Source: Paraconexibacter antarcticus (lineage in GTDB: Bacteria > Actinomycetota > Thermoleophilia > Solirubrobacterales > Solirubrobacteraceae). Taken from it: a stretch of 64,000 nt of DNA. The translations under genes and the position numbers were made by a program. Shown piece by piece: positions 8,331 to 16,968 of the stretch (positions within the stretch are counted from its first letter, which is position 1; each line of letters begins with the position of its first letter). The stretch is from contig NZ_CP098502.1 of the NCBI RefSeq assembly GCF_024220175.1, positions 4,840,514-4,904,513 of the forward strand, given 5' to 3'. Below the pieces are notes generated by a model, which ran no database searches, had not been told where the DNA came from, and worked only from the letters and a program-made list of their open reading frames with translations.

Positions 8331-9707
8331 ATGGCGAGCGATGGCGGCGAGACTGAAGTCCTCTACTCGTGGCTCATCGTCGCGACAGCCCGCAATGGAG
8401 AGTTGGTCTACGAGGCCGGTTGGCGCCACCGTCAAGAGGACGGCTCGCTCAAGACGATGAAGCGACGGCTCGGCCCCGCCTGGCTCGAGCGGGGTGAGGA
8501 CGGCGAGTACCTCAAGCGCCGCGGCCGACCGAAGCCCGGCTTCCTGCATGAGGCCGCCGCGATCGTCGCCAAGGACCGCGTCATCCGCGATGTCGAGCGC
8601 GAGTTCGCCGAGGCAGCCGACATCGCCACCGCAGCCGCGCGCGTCACGGCCAGCTTCCGTGAGGTGGCACATGCCTACCTCCACTGGCTCGAGCACGTCC
8701 AAGACGCCAAGCCGTCAACACTCCAGGAGCATCGCTACGCCCTCGCCGAGCCCGGCACACCCCATCGCCGCGGCAAGGGCACCCACTCGGGTTACATCAT
8801 GGACGCCTTCGGCGACCGGCCGGCCGACGAGATCGCGACACGCGACGTCAACGAACTGCTGAACAAGATTGCGGCCACTGAAGTCGCTCCGCGAACGGTC
8901 AACAAGCATCGCCAGCTGATCTCGGCGATCTACGGGTACGGCTGCAAGGAGGCCACGTTCAACCTGCCGCGCAACCCCGCGACGGATTCGGACCGTCGCC
9001 AAGAACCCGAGCGAGCCACGCTCGACTTCTATTCGCCCGAGGAGATTGAGGCGCTCGCCCGCAGCCTCGAAGTCGGAGCGCACCGCGACCCCGACGCCCC
9101 TGCGGTCAACGACGACGAGAAGCTCGCACAGCAGGCCGAGGACCGGCAGGACGCAGAGCTCGTCCGCGTCGCCGCCTACGCTGGCCTGCGCCGCGGCGAG
9201 CTCGTCGCCCTCAGATGGCGTCACGTCGACTTCGAGAAGCACAAGATCGTCGTGCAGCGCGCGGTCAGTGCCAACGTCGACGCCACGTCAACGAAGTCAC
9301 GCAAGGCGCGCGAAGTGCCGCTGCCCGACCAGGCCGCCGGCGCGCTGGCCCGTCTCTCCCAGCGCGGCGACTTCATGCAGCCCAACGACTACGTTTTCGT
9401 CAACCGCCTGGGTCGCCGCCTCGACGCCTCAGCACTGCGCCGCCGTGTCTCTCGCGCGCGAGAGGCCGCCGAACTCCGTGAGTTGCGCTTCCACGACCTG
9501 CGCCACACCTACGGCTCACTCCTCGTCGCCGGCGGCATCGACCTCGCCAGCGTCAAGGCCGCCATGGGCCACGCCCGCCTGTCCACCACCGAGCGCTACC
9601 TCCACGCTCGCTCCGCGACCGATCTGGCGGACAAGTTCACCCAGGCCTTCGCTGGCACCAGCCCGGATGACGCTCGCGCGCCGCAGGCTGATCAACCCGG
9701 GCGCTGA
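8331..9707 (+). CDS. Tyrosine recombinase / phage-type integrase
   Basis: A 458-residue site-specific recombinase. An N-terminal arm-binding region and SAM-like core-binding domain (about residues 100-220) precede the catalytic domain. Catalytic residues are visible: Arg287 in AGLRRGEL, Lys in STKSRKAR, His388 and Arg391 in HDLRHTY, His414 in GHARLS, and the nucleophile Tyr423 in TERYLHA. All are present, so the enzyme looks functional. It lies next to a tRNA-Asp 3' fragment, its likely attachment site, and points into the accessory region. An acidic insertion (about 250-275) precedes the first catalytic Arg. Confidence 0.92.
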   Translation: MASDGGETEVLYSWLIVATARNGELVYEAGWRHRQEDGSLKTMKRRLGPAWLERGEDGEYLKRRGRPKPGFLHEAAAIVAKDRVIRDVEREFAEAADIATAAARVTASFREVAHAYLHWLEHVQDAKPSTLQEHRYALAEPGTPHRRGKGTHSGYIMDAFGDRPADEIATRDVNELLNKIAATEVAPRTVNKHRQLISAIYGYGCKEATFNLPRNPATDSDRRQEPERATLDFYSPEEIEALARSLEVGAHRDPDAPAVNDDEKLAQQAEDRQDAELVRVAAYAGLRRGELVALRWRHVDFEKHKIVVQRAVSANVDATSTKSRKAREVPLPDQAAGALARLSQRGDFMQPNDYVFVNRLGRRLDASALRRRVSRAREAAELRELRFHDLRHTYGSLLVAGGIDLASVKAAMGHARLSTTERYLHARSATDLADKFTQAFAGTSPDDARAPQADQPGR

Positions 9708-9908
9708 GGCGCGCGTCAGCTCGCCGAGAGTGACGACTGACCCTCGGTTCCGTAGTTCCTCGATCGGCGTCTGAGTACGTCGATTACCCGACGGATCCTA
9801 GACGTTGGGCTGGTCGGGCGCGACTGGAATCTGGGTGTGGGACGAACTTCGGGACGAAGTCCCGTGGCGCGGACACGGCCAGCTCGGCGCGACGAGCATC
9901 GGACCGTC

Positions 9909-10937
9909 TCACGGCGTGTGGACCGCGGTGAATGTCTCGATGACCTTGCGTACGCCGTCCATGCCGGCGAACGCCGACGGCCATAGGAGCGTGTGCTCGT
10001 ATACGCCGTCCCAGCGTTCTGCGTATTTGGCGCGGACCTCGTCGGGGGTGCCTGCGAGGGTGATGGTGTCGACCATCTCGTCGGGGACGGCTTTGACCGC
10101 TGCGGCGAAGTCGCCGCCGATCCACTTCTCGCGGATCTTCTCGGCGTGTGCCTCCCAGCCGTGGTGGCGGTGGATGACCCTGTAAGTCTTGACGGTCGAG
10201 TTGAACGCGACGGTGGCGCGGGCGGCCTCGCGCGCGAGGTCACCGTCGTCGTTCACGCTGCAGGTGAGATAGCCGGCAATCGGGATCTGCCGGTCGCGAC
10301 CGGCGTGCTCGGCGCCCTCTTGCAGGGCGGGACGCGCGACGTCACGCACGTACTCGGCGGTGAACAAGGGGTGGCCGACGAGTCCGTCGCCGACGCGGCC
10401 GGCGGCCTGGATCATCCTCGGGTTCACGCCGGCGAGGTAGATCGGCAGGTCGGTCCGCGGCGGCGGACCGACCGGTAGCGTCGGCTTGACGTGCAGTCGG
10501 TAGAAGCGGCCGTCGTGGGTGATGGGGCCCTCGTTGAGTCGCAGCAGGTTGCGAAGCAACGGGATGAGCTCCTCCATGCGGGGCGCCGGATGCTCGCCGT
10601 CGAGGCCGTGCCAGTCCTGCTGCATCCTCCGCGTGCCAGTGCCGAGCCCGAGGATCAGACGCTGGCCGGTCAGCTCGTCCAAGTCGCGTGCCTCTGCGGC
10701 CCACACCAGGGGGGTGCGGCCGAACGCGTAGGCGATCGCGCTCCCGAGGGTGATCGTCGTCGTGGCGGCCGCCATTGCCGCCAGCGAGATCGTGGCCGAC
10801 CGGTCGTAGAACTCGGTCGTCCAGGCGCCGGCGAACCCTGCCTCCTCGGCCAGGCGGGCTGACTCTGCCACCTCCGCAAGGCCTCCACCCCCGGTGATGA
10901 GCAACGACGGGGCTGACGTGGCAACAGGCTCAGGCAT
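9909..10937 (-). CDS. LLM-class (luciferase-like) F420-dependent oxidoreductase
   Basis: A 342-residue TIM-barrel oxidoreductase of the bacterial luciferase superfamily. Typical stretches are EEAGFAGAWTTEFYDRSATI near the N terminus, ITLGSAIAYAFGRTP, LILGLGTGTRRMQQDWHG and LPIYLAGVNPRMIQAAGRVGDG. These form the flavin/F420 pocket seen in actinobacterial LLM proteins. The cofactor F420 is inferred from the family and lineage, and the substrate is unknown. The gene is transcribed alone on the minus strand. Confidence 0.85.
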   Translation of the reverse strand: MPEPVATSAPSLLITGGGGLAEVAESARLAEEAGFAGAWTTEFYDRSATISLAAMAAATTTITLGSAIAYAFGRTPLVWAAEARDLDELTGQRLILGLGTGTRRMQQDWHGLDGEHPAPRMEELIPLLRNLLRLNEGPITHDGRFYRLHVKPTLPVGPPPRTDLPIYLAGVNPRMIQAAGRVGDGLVGHPLFTAEYVRDVARPALQEGAEHAGRDRQIPIAGYLTCSVNDDGDLAREAARATVAFNSTVKTYRVIHRHHGWEAHAEKIREKWIGGDFAAAVKAVPDEMVDTITLAGTPDEVRAKYAERWDGVYEHTLLWPSAFAGMDGVRKVIETFTAVHTP

Positions 10938-11296
10938 GGGTGGGTCCTTGATGGGGTGTCTTCGTGCGGTGGCGGCTGGTCCGGTCGCGGGCGGTCCGAA
11001 GCGGTCGACGTCGGCGGGGCTCGAGGTGCGCGTCGGCCAGACACCGGGCGTTCATGTCGCTCCGCGCTCTGACCGGACGCTCAGGGTGACGTCGGCACGC
11101 TGTCCGGCCGCGGCCGGCGCGGTCGGCGATCACACCGGTGTTGAGCAGCAACGCGGCGAGGGCGAGGGCGAGGGCGCACGCGTCCACGACCGGCTGTATC
11201 GAAGGTCACCGCCCGGCCTCAGCGAGGACCCCGACCGCAGCGTCCTCCTGGAGGCCTGTGGCCACCGCAGCAACCGTCGGTCACGGCCCCGGGTGT
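10938..11296. other. 359-base intergenic stretch with an MFS remnant
   Basis: This is the gap between the LLM oxidoreductase and the DHA2 MFS gene. Apart from the short MFS-like remnant annotated separately (about 11100-11190), I see no gene, riboswitch or clear terminator. A GAGGGC repeat at about 11157-11175 is low-complexity DNA. Confidence 0.4.
11100..11190 (-). pseudogene. Remnant of a DHA2-type MFS transporter
   Basis: About 28 minus-strand codons read VVDACALALALAALLLN then TGVIADRAGRGR. This resembles transmembrane helix 2 and the loop motif GxLADRxGRRR of DHA2 drug exporters (typical WVVDAYALALAALLLTAG). In-frame stops lie upstream and the downstream frame loses family character. 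It therefore looks like a decayed fragment rather than a small gene. It lies just downstream of an intact DHA2 gene and may be left over from a duplication. Confidence 0.4.
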
Positions 11297-12847
11297 TCAC
11301 CGGTTGGTCGCCGGCGTGAGTTGGTGGCGTCGGTCGTGTTCGACGGGTGTCGCGGAGACGGCGCGCGGGGTCTTGGGTGGGGCCCAGAGTGCGGCGATGA
11401 GGGCGGCGGCGACCATGATGAAGACCATCACGAGTGACGTGTGTTGGGTGGCGGTGACGTAGGCGTGCCGGGCCTGGCCTGCGAGCTCCGCGCCGCGCGG
11501 ACCCGACTGTTGGGCGACCTGCAGGGCGCCGGCGACCGACCCGCGGCTGGCCTCGCGCGCAGGTCCGGGAAGGGCCTGGGTGATGTCGTGCACCGATGCG
11601 GCGTAGGAGCCGGAGAGCAGTCCGCCGAAGAGCGCGACGCCGAGCGAGGTGCCGACCTCGCGGGTGGTGTGGTTGACGGAGGCGGCGACGCCCTGTTTGG
11701 CCGGTTCGACGTTGGTGAGGATCGCCTCGGTGCAGGGGACCATGCCGAGGCCGAGGCCGGCGCCGATCACGAGTGTCGCGGCGTAGAGGACCCAGACGGG
11801 ACCGTCGATGCCGATGCCGCAGAGGATGCCGAAGCCGGCGGCGTTCAACAGGCAGCTGAGGGCGACCACGGCGCGCAGGCCGATGCGCTCGGTCAGGCGG
11901 CGGGCGACGATCGTGATGGGGATGATCGTCACCGCGGTGGCTGACATCGGCATCGACGCAGCCAGCGCGGAGTCACCGAGGACGATCTGCTGGTAGGGAA
12001 TGATGAGGAACGCCAGGCCGTAGACCGCGGCGAAGGCGACGAAGACGGTGAACGCCGCCACGGCGAAGGACCGGTTGGCGAACAGGCGCACGTCAAGCAG
12101 CGGGTGGGCGCGGCGTAGCTGGATGGCCGCAAAGCCCGCGCCGGCGAGTACACCCAGGGTCAGGGCGGTGATGATCGTCGGGCTGGTCCAGCCGTCGATG
12201 CCGGCCTGGATGAAGCCGTAGACGAGGGCGCTGACGGACACGAGCGCGGCGAGGGCGCCCCAGTTGTCCATCGGTGGCGGCTGCTCGTCGCGTGAGCTGG
12301 GGATGCTCGGCGACGCGGCCAGGACGACGATCGCGCCCGCGAGGATGCTCCAGAAGGCCGAGCGCCAGGAAAAGAACTCCAGGAGGATCGCGGCGAGGGC
12401 CCCGCCGAACACCCCGGCGAGCGTGAAGGCGGCGGTCCACACCCCGACCGCGGTGTCCCTGAAGTCGGGCGGGAACGTGCTGGTGATCAGCGACAGCGTC
12501 GAGGGCAGGATCAGTGCGGCTCCGAGTCCGAGCAGCGCCCTGGTGGCGATCAGCGTCGTGGGGGTGTCGACGACCTGCAGGACGGCGGCGGCCGCGGTGA
12601 AGATGATTAGGCCCGCGATCATCACGCCGCGGCGGCCGAACCGGTCCCCGAGCGCACCGGCCGGGAGCAGCAGCCCGGCCATTACCAGCGTGTAGATGTC
12701 GATCATCCACGTCAGCTCGGTCTGGCTGGCGCCGACGTCCCGGGCGATCTCCGGGCCGGCGACGTAGAGCGTGGTGATCGACGCGACGACGAGGCTCACC
12801 GCACCGCACAGAACGGTCAGCACCCAGACGCTGCGAGCTCTGCTCAT
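11297..12847 (-). CDS. DHA2-family MFS multidrug exporter (14 TM)
   Basis: A 516-residue major facilitator protein with about 14 hydrophobic helices, the DHA2 (EmrB/QacA) pattern. The loop motif GALGDRFGRR follows helix 2, and helix 5 carries the antiporter motif LAGVFGGALAA. The ATG chosen (12847) overlaps the TGA of the upstream MMPL-TetR gene as ATGA, so the two proteins are translationally coupled. Proton-driven drug or metabolite export is expected. It belongs to a divergent locus with the TetR regulator at 15366 and is probably controlled by it. Confidence 0.9.
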   Translation of the reverse strand: MSRARSVWVLTVLCGAVSLVVASITTLYVAGPEIARDVGASQTELTWMIDIYTLVMAGLLLPAGALGDRFGRRGVMIAGLIIFTAAAAVLQVVDTPTTLIATRALLGLGAALILPSTLSLITSTFPPDFRDTAVGVWTAAFTLAGVFGGALAAILLEFFSWRSAFWSILAGAIVVLAASPSIPSSRDEQPPPMDNWGALAALVSVSALVYGFIQAGIDGWTSPTIITALTLGVLAGAGFAAIQLRRAHPLLDVRLFANRSFAVAAFTVFVAFAAVYGLAFLIIPYQQIVLGDSALAASMPMSATAVTIIPITIVARRLTERIGLRAVVALSCLLNAAGFGILCGIGIDGPVWVLYAATLVIGAGLGLGMVPCTEAILTNVEPAKQGVAASVNHTTREVGTSLGVALFGGLLSGSYAASVHDITQALPGPAREASRGSVAGALQVAQQSGPRGAELAGQARHAYVTATQHTSLVMVFIMVAAALIAALWAPPKTPRAVSATPVEHDRRHQLTPATNR

Positions 12848-15258
12848 CGAACGACCTCCGGACGGGCCGGCCGCTCCGCCTGCGCCGCGCGGTCGATGAG
12901 CCGTTCCAGCACGGTCGCGAGGATCTCGTCGCGCGACTCGAAGAGGCGCTCGAGGTCGTCGAGGTCCACGCCCGCGCAGCGCGCGATCTGATGGCTCGTC
13001 ACCGAGCGGTAGCCGCGTTCGGCGAACAGGGCCTGCGCGGCGTCGAGGATCGCGTCGCGGCGGTCGGCCGCGTCGCTCGGCGTCGGTGTGGCCGGGTCGA
13101 GCCCGGGTCCAGCGCCCGTGGTGGGTTTGCTGTGGGCGAGGCTGAACGACGGAAGGATCCGGCCGAGCCACGCCGGCTGCCACCACGCCCACGTCCCGGC
13201 GAGGCGCAGCAATGCGGGCAGCAGCGCGAGGCGCACGAGGAACGCGTCGAGCAGGACCGCGAGGCCGAGGATCATGCCCATCTCCTTGGCCGGGAGCGCG
13301 CTGGACGCGGCGAAGGTGCCGTAGACGCCGAGCATCGCGGCCGCGGCGGCGACGATCACCGGTCCGGAGCGGCCCATCCCGCTGACGACGGCGGTTCGCG
13401 GATCGCCGCTGAGGTCCCACTGCTCGCGGGCCGAGGAGATGAAGAACACGGTGTAGTCCATCGCGACCGCGAAGATCATCGCGAAGAAGAAGACCGGCGC
13501 CCAGAAGTCGATGTAGCCGGTGGCGTGGATCCCGAGCGGCCCGGTGAAGTGCCCGTCCTGGAAGACGAGAACGGTGATCCCGAAGGCGGCCGCGCTGGAG
13601 AGCAGGCTCGTCAGCGTCCCGGCCAGGGCGATGAACGGCGCCTGCACCGCGACGAGCAGCAGCAGGAAGCCGAGCAGCAGGATCAGGCCGATGACCAGCG
13701 GGGCGCTGTCCTGCATCGCGACGCGGATGTCGTGCAGTTCTTCGGGGCCGCCGCCGAGCAGCGCGCCCGGCGGGAGCAGACGGTCAAGCCGGTCGAGCTG
13801 CGTGCCGGCGGCGTCGCTGTTGGGCGGGGCACGCAGGTTCGACTGAAGCAGGACCGTCTGGGCGCCGGCCACCACCGGGAGCTTGCGCACCCCGGTCAGG
13901 TCGGGGTCGTGGCGCATCACGGCCGCGGCCTGCTGTGCCTGGGCCCGATCGACCGCGACGGTGACGGGCCCGATCGATGTCGGACCGAACGATCTCTGGA
14001 CGAGCTCGGCCCCGACGCGCGCGGGCGCGTGCGCGGGCAGCGTCTCCTCCACCGGGATGCCGATGCGCAGATGCGCGATCGGGAGCGCCAACAGGACCAG
14101 CGCACCGGCCATGACCGCGACCACCGGCCATGGCCGTGCCCAGACCACCGCGCCCCAGCGCGCCATGCGGCTTGCGTCTGGACCGCGCTTCGTCGCGCGC
14201 CGGCGCCTCAGCCACGGCATCGCTCCGGCATCGATCCTCGGCCCCAGGCGCGCGAGGAGCATCGGCAACAACGTGAAGACGACCGCGAGCACGAGGCACA
14301 CCGCAAGCTCGATCGCCATCGCGATCGACTTCGGCATCGGGCTGGGGATCAGGTAGCACGGCGCGGTGGCCACGAGCACCGTCGTCCCCGAGAACGCCAC
14401 CGCCCGGCCCGCGGTGTCCATCGTCGACGCGACCGCGTCGACCGGATCGGCGTGTTCTCGCAGCGCCTCGCGAAAGCGCATGACGATGAACAGCGCGTAA
14501 TCGATCCCAAGCGCCATCGTGAAGATCAACATGAACGACAGCGCCCAGATCGAGACGAAGCCGATCCGCGTGAACAGGTAGAGGAACCCGCCGGTCACGA
14601 ACAGCCCGATCACAGTGATGAGCAGTGGCAGCCCCGCCGCCAGCAGCGACCCGAACGCGATGACGAGCACCAGCAGCGTGATCGGCAGCGCGTACTTCTC
14701 CCCACGGACCAGGGCGTCCTTGTTCTGCTTGTTGAAGTCGGCCCACTGCGCCGAGAGCCCCGACATGTGCGCCTGGTAGCGCGGGCCGGCCGCCTTGCTG
14801 ACCCGATCGCGCAGACGATCGGCCGCGTGGACCATGCCGCTGGTGTCGCGCCCGGCCCCGCCGGTCACGATCACCGTCCGGCCATCGGGCGAGATCAGGC
14901 CACTCCGGGTCGGGCCGATCACGCCGCGCACCGCGGGATCGGCCGACAACACGTGCGCAACCGCGCGGGCCGCCGCACGGAACCGCGGGTCCTTCGCGTA
15001 CGGCCCGGGCCCGCGCATGACGACGTTGAGGGCCGAACTTGCGAACAGCGGATTTGCCGCCTGGATCACCTCGCGCGCGCGCACCGACTCCGAACCGGTG
15101 TGCTCCATCCCCGCCCCCGACAGCGAGCTCTCAAGCTTCGGCAGGAACACACCGAGCCCGGCGATCAACACCAGCCACCCCACCACCACACGGCGTCCGT
15201 TCCCGGCCGACCAGTACGCCAACCGCGCCAATGGCCCGACCGCTGCGGAGCTCTTCAT
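12844..15258 (-). CDS. MMPL/RND-type transporter with C-terminal TetR HTH domain
   Basis: An 804-residue protein. Residues 1 to about 715 are a complete MMPL (RND-like) transporter: TM1 near residue 25, an extracellular loop, a five-TM block (about 190-345), a second extracellular loop and a second five-TM block (about 515-700, containing AVAMDYTVFF; the first block has MALGIDYALF). A short linker follows. Then residues 729-790 read as a TetR N-terminal DNA-binding domain (RRDAILDAAQALFAERGY, HQIARCAGVD, RLFESRDEILATVL). The frame is continuous with no stop. No TetR ligand-binding domain follows. The recognition-helix equivalent, DLDDLERLFE, is unusually acidic. The start lies 36 bases from a TATAAT box in the shared promoter region. 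The gene is ATGA-coupled to the MFS exporter. Confidence 0.9.
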   Translation of the reverse strand: MKSSAAVGPLARLAYWSAGNGRRVVVGWLVLIAGLGVFLPKLESSLSGAGMEHTGSESVRAREVIQAANPLFASSALNVVMRGPGPYAKDPRFRAAARAVAHVLSADPAVRGVIGPTRSGLISPDGRTVIVTGGAGRDTSGMVHAADRLRDRVSKAAGPRYQAHMSGLSAQWADFNKQNKDALVRGEKYALPITLLVLVIAFGSLLAAGLPLLITVIGLFVTGGFLYLFTRIGFVSIWALSFMLIFTMALGIDYALFIVMRFREALREHADPVDAVASTMDTAGRAVAFSGTTVLVATAPCYLIPSPMPKSIAMAIELAVCLVLAVVFTLLPMLLARLGPRIDAGAMPWLRRRRATKRGPDASRMARWGAVVWARPWPVVAVMAGALVLLALPIAHLRIGIPVEETLPAHAPARVGAELVQRSFGPTSIGPVTVAVDRAQAQQAAAVMRHDPDLTGVRKLPVVAGAQTVLLQSNLRAPPNSDAAGTQLDRLDRLLPPGALLGGGPEELHDIRVAMQDSAPLVIGLILLLGFLLLLVAVQAPFIALAGTLTSLLSSAAAFGITVLVFQDGHFTGPLGIHATGYIDFWAPVFFFAMIFAVAMDYTVFFISSAREQWDLSGDPRTAVVSGMGRSGPVIVAAAAAMLGVYGTFAASSALPAKEMGMILGLAVLLDAFLVRLALLPALLRLAGTWAWWQPAWLGRILPSFSLAHSKPTTGAGPGLDPATPTPSDAADRRDAILDAAQALFAERGYRSVTSHQIARCAGVDLDDLERLFESRDEILATVLERLIDRAAQAERPARPEVVR

Positions 15259-15283
15259 GGCACCGACGGTAGCATTTTTGCTC

Positions 15284-15315
15284 CGATCGAGGAATTATAC
15301 TTCTACGATCGAGGA
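15284..15315. promoter_or_regulatory. Divergent promoter and TetR operator-like repeats
   Basis: The 107-base gap between the MMPL and TetR genes carries the direct repeat CGATCGAGGA at 15284-15293 and 15306-15315, spaced 22 bases (two helical turns). It overlaps an imperfect palindrome, ATACTTC-N9-GGAGTAT. A perfect minus-strand -10 box TATAAT (15299-15294) lies between the repeats, 36 bases before the MMPL start. A TetR dimer binding here would block that promoter. The region is also AT-rich compared with its surroundings. Confidence 0.55.
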
Positions 15316-15365
15316 GTATTCGGGGGAGGACGCTGCCCGAACCGATACGTTGCAGAGGCCAGCCG

Positions 15366-15971
15366 ATGTCCCGCGCGTTGCCCATGAACACGCCTGAACC
15401 CTCGACCCCCAAGGGTCGCAGCACCGCCGCGCGCATCCTCGACGCTGCGACCGTCGTCCTCGGCCGCGACGGCATGGGCGGCGCCACCCTCGGACGAATC
15501 GCCGACCAGGCCGGCGTGGACAAGCGGAACATCTCCTACTACTACGGCTCCCGCGAAGCGCTCCTCGTCCGCGTCGTGCAAGCCGTCGGCGAGCAGATGG
15601 CCCGAGGCATGGAGGCCACGATCGGCGAGATCGAGCGCTCAAACGCCGAGGTCCTGTGGAGCGGCGCCACCTCCGAGCCCGAGCTCGCCCGCGCGTACAT
15701 CACGCTCCTCGGGGGCAGCGCCGAGACACCCGAGATCGACCACGCACTCACCGCACTCAAACAGGCCTGGCTGCACATGATCTCAAGCCGCCTCGCCCAC
15801 GCCGGACACCCAGACGACGCCCGCGACGACCTCGCCAGCCTCGTGCTCGCGCTGCTGCGCGGCCTCCTCATCGAATGGACCGAAACCGGCGACGGACCCG
15901 TAGTCGACGCAACACTGAGACGCGTCGACGCACTGTTCACGCTGCCTCCCGTGCCACCCTCGGACCGATGA
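15366..15971 (+). CDS. TetR-family transcriptional regulator
   Basis: A 201-residue regulator with the TetR HTH at about residues 18-65 (TAARILDAATVVLGRDGM, TLGRIADQAGVDKRNISYYY, SREALL), followed by an all-helical ligand-binding domain of normal length. It is divergent from the MMPL-TetR/MFS exporter operon with a repeat-bearing intergenic region, the usual layout of an exporter and its repressor. An internal ATG at 15384 is an alternative start. The inducer is unknown. The neighbouring fusion protein carries a second TetR HTH, so two TetR-type DNA-binding domains belong to one locus. Confidence 0.88.
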   Translation: MSRALPMNTPEPSTPKGRSTAARILDAATVVLGRDGMGGATLGRIADQAGVDKRNISYYYGSREALLVRVVQAVGEQMARGMEATIGEIERSNAEVLWSGATSEPELARAYITLLGGSAETPEIDHALTALKQAWLHMISSRLAHAGHPDDARDDLASLVLALLRGLLIEWTETGDGPVVDATLRRVDALFTLPPVPPSDR

Positions 15972-16210
15972 CCCAGGGAGAGCACACGCGGCAGCCTCGT
16001 CCGACGTCGCGGCGACCGTGCCGGCCTCCAGACCCCGCCGCTAACGACGACCTCGTCCATCGCGTCGACGGCCATGAGGTCGAAGCTGTCGGCCGTGAGG
16101 TCCGATTCAGGGCGACGCGACGATCCGTATACCCGGCCAAGAGTCACACGCTGCTGCGAAGCCGTAGTCGCCGGCCCGCACCCGACAGGCTACGAGGAGG
16201 TGCAGACCTT

Positions 16211-16618
16211 CTGGGATCAAGACCGTGGCACACTCACGACCAGCTTCCCAGCCCCGACTGCCAAGCCCGCACCCCTGAGCCATGGTCCTCGTGTCGATCT
16301 CCGCGTCGCGTCCGAGACGTAGCAGCGCTCGGCACCCCGAGCCGTCTGCGCATCCTCGCCTACCTGCACACCGCCCCAGCCTCGGTCGGCGACCTTGCCG
16401 ACGCCGTCGGCATGGAAGCATCGGCCGTCTCTCACCAGCTGCGCTTGCTGCGACACCTCGGCCTGGTCATCGGCCGGCGCGCCGGACGCCACGTCGTCTA
16501 TGAGCTCCACGACCACCACGTCGCCGAGTTCCTCGCCCAGGCCGTCGGCCACGTCGAGCACCTCCGCAACAGCCCTCGCGAGCACGCGCCTGTGATACGC
16601 AACGGCGCCGATACGTAG
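16211..16618 (+). CDS. ArsR-family winged-helix regulator with uncertain or damaged start
   Basis: From about 16315 the frame encodes a complete ArsR winged helix: ALGTPSRLRILAYLH, SVGDLADAVGMEASAVSHQL, RLLRHLGLVIGRRAGRHVVY and ELHDHHVAEFLAQAVGHVEH. The end resembles metal sensors of the CmtR/KmtR/NmtR type, with His-rich DHHVAEF. No ATG, GTG or TTG precedes this region sensibly in frame. A CTG at 16211 lies 10 bases after GAGGAGG. Another reading is that GTGGCACAC at about 16224 was the start and two bases of a CA run were lost. The gene may be functional from a rare start or a recent pseudogene. Confidence 0.65.
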   Translation: MGSRPWHTHDQLPSPDCQARTPEPWSSCRSPRRVRDVAALGTPSRLRILAYLHTAPASVGDLADAVGMEASAVSHQLRLLRHLGLVIGRRAGRHVVYELHDHHVAEFLAQAVGHVEHLRNSPREHAPVIRNGADT

Positions 16619-16767
16619 CCGACGCTGACCGTTCTGCTCCTAGCACCGGCCGCCGGGCTCTTGGATCCACCTCCACAACTCTGTCCGGCTCCGCGGGGCG
16701 TGGAGGTCGACCGGGGAATAAAAGCTCGGGCGAGGCGCCGTGCGGCACGCGTGCAGTACGTGGACTG

Positions 16768-16968
16768 CTAGTCCGTGGGCCCTTTTGGGTCGTGCTCGCG
16801 CTTCCAAGCCGCGAGTCCCTGGCGCTTGTGATGCAGCCCGATGAGGCGGGCGGGGAACCACCACTTGGTTGCCCGGCCGAGTGCGGTGCGCTGGCACCAG
16901 CAGTCTGGGTCGCAGCCGCAGGTGCGGTTACGCGGATTGTGCAGGCGTTGGGCGATCGTTCGGGCCAC
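16768..16968 (-). CDS. Small Cys-rich hypothetical protein (CGCxxxCWC)
   Basis: A 66-residue protein from a GTG start. It contains TCGCDPDCWCQRTALGRATK, in which four closely spaced cysteines could bind a metal or an iron-sulfur cluster. An aromatic WWFP stretch and a basic C terminus follow. I have no named family for it. Its start overlaps the thioredoxin-like gene by 41 bases in a different frame, so it is probably the last member of that minus-strand operon. The spacing of cysteines argues that it is a real protein. Confidence 0.55.
   Translation of the reverse strand: MARTIAQRLHNPRNRTCGCDPDCWCQRTALGRATKWWFPARLIGLHHKRQGLAAWKREHDPKGPTD

Noticed and set aside
9840..9870. Imperfect inverted repeat GGGAC/GTCCC after the integrase as a second attachment site
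   Set aside because: It shows no similarity to the tRNA-Asp fragment and is too short to support recombination.
12991..15387. Very long plus-strand open frame antisense to the MMPL gene
   Set aside because: It is Arg/Gln/His-rich with no family motif and mirrors the high third-position GC of the real minus-strand gene.
16074..16322. Plus-strand frame ending just before the ArsR core as the true N terminus of that regulator
   Set aside because: It could be joined by adding one base, but the alternative frame reads through from HTHDQ into the winged helix without a shift, which is simpler.
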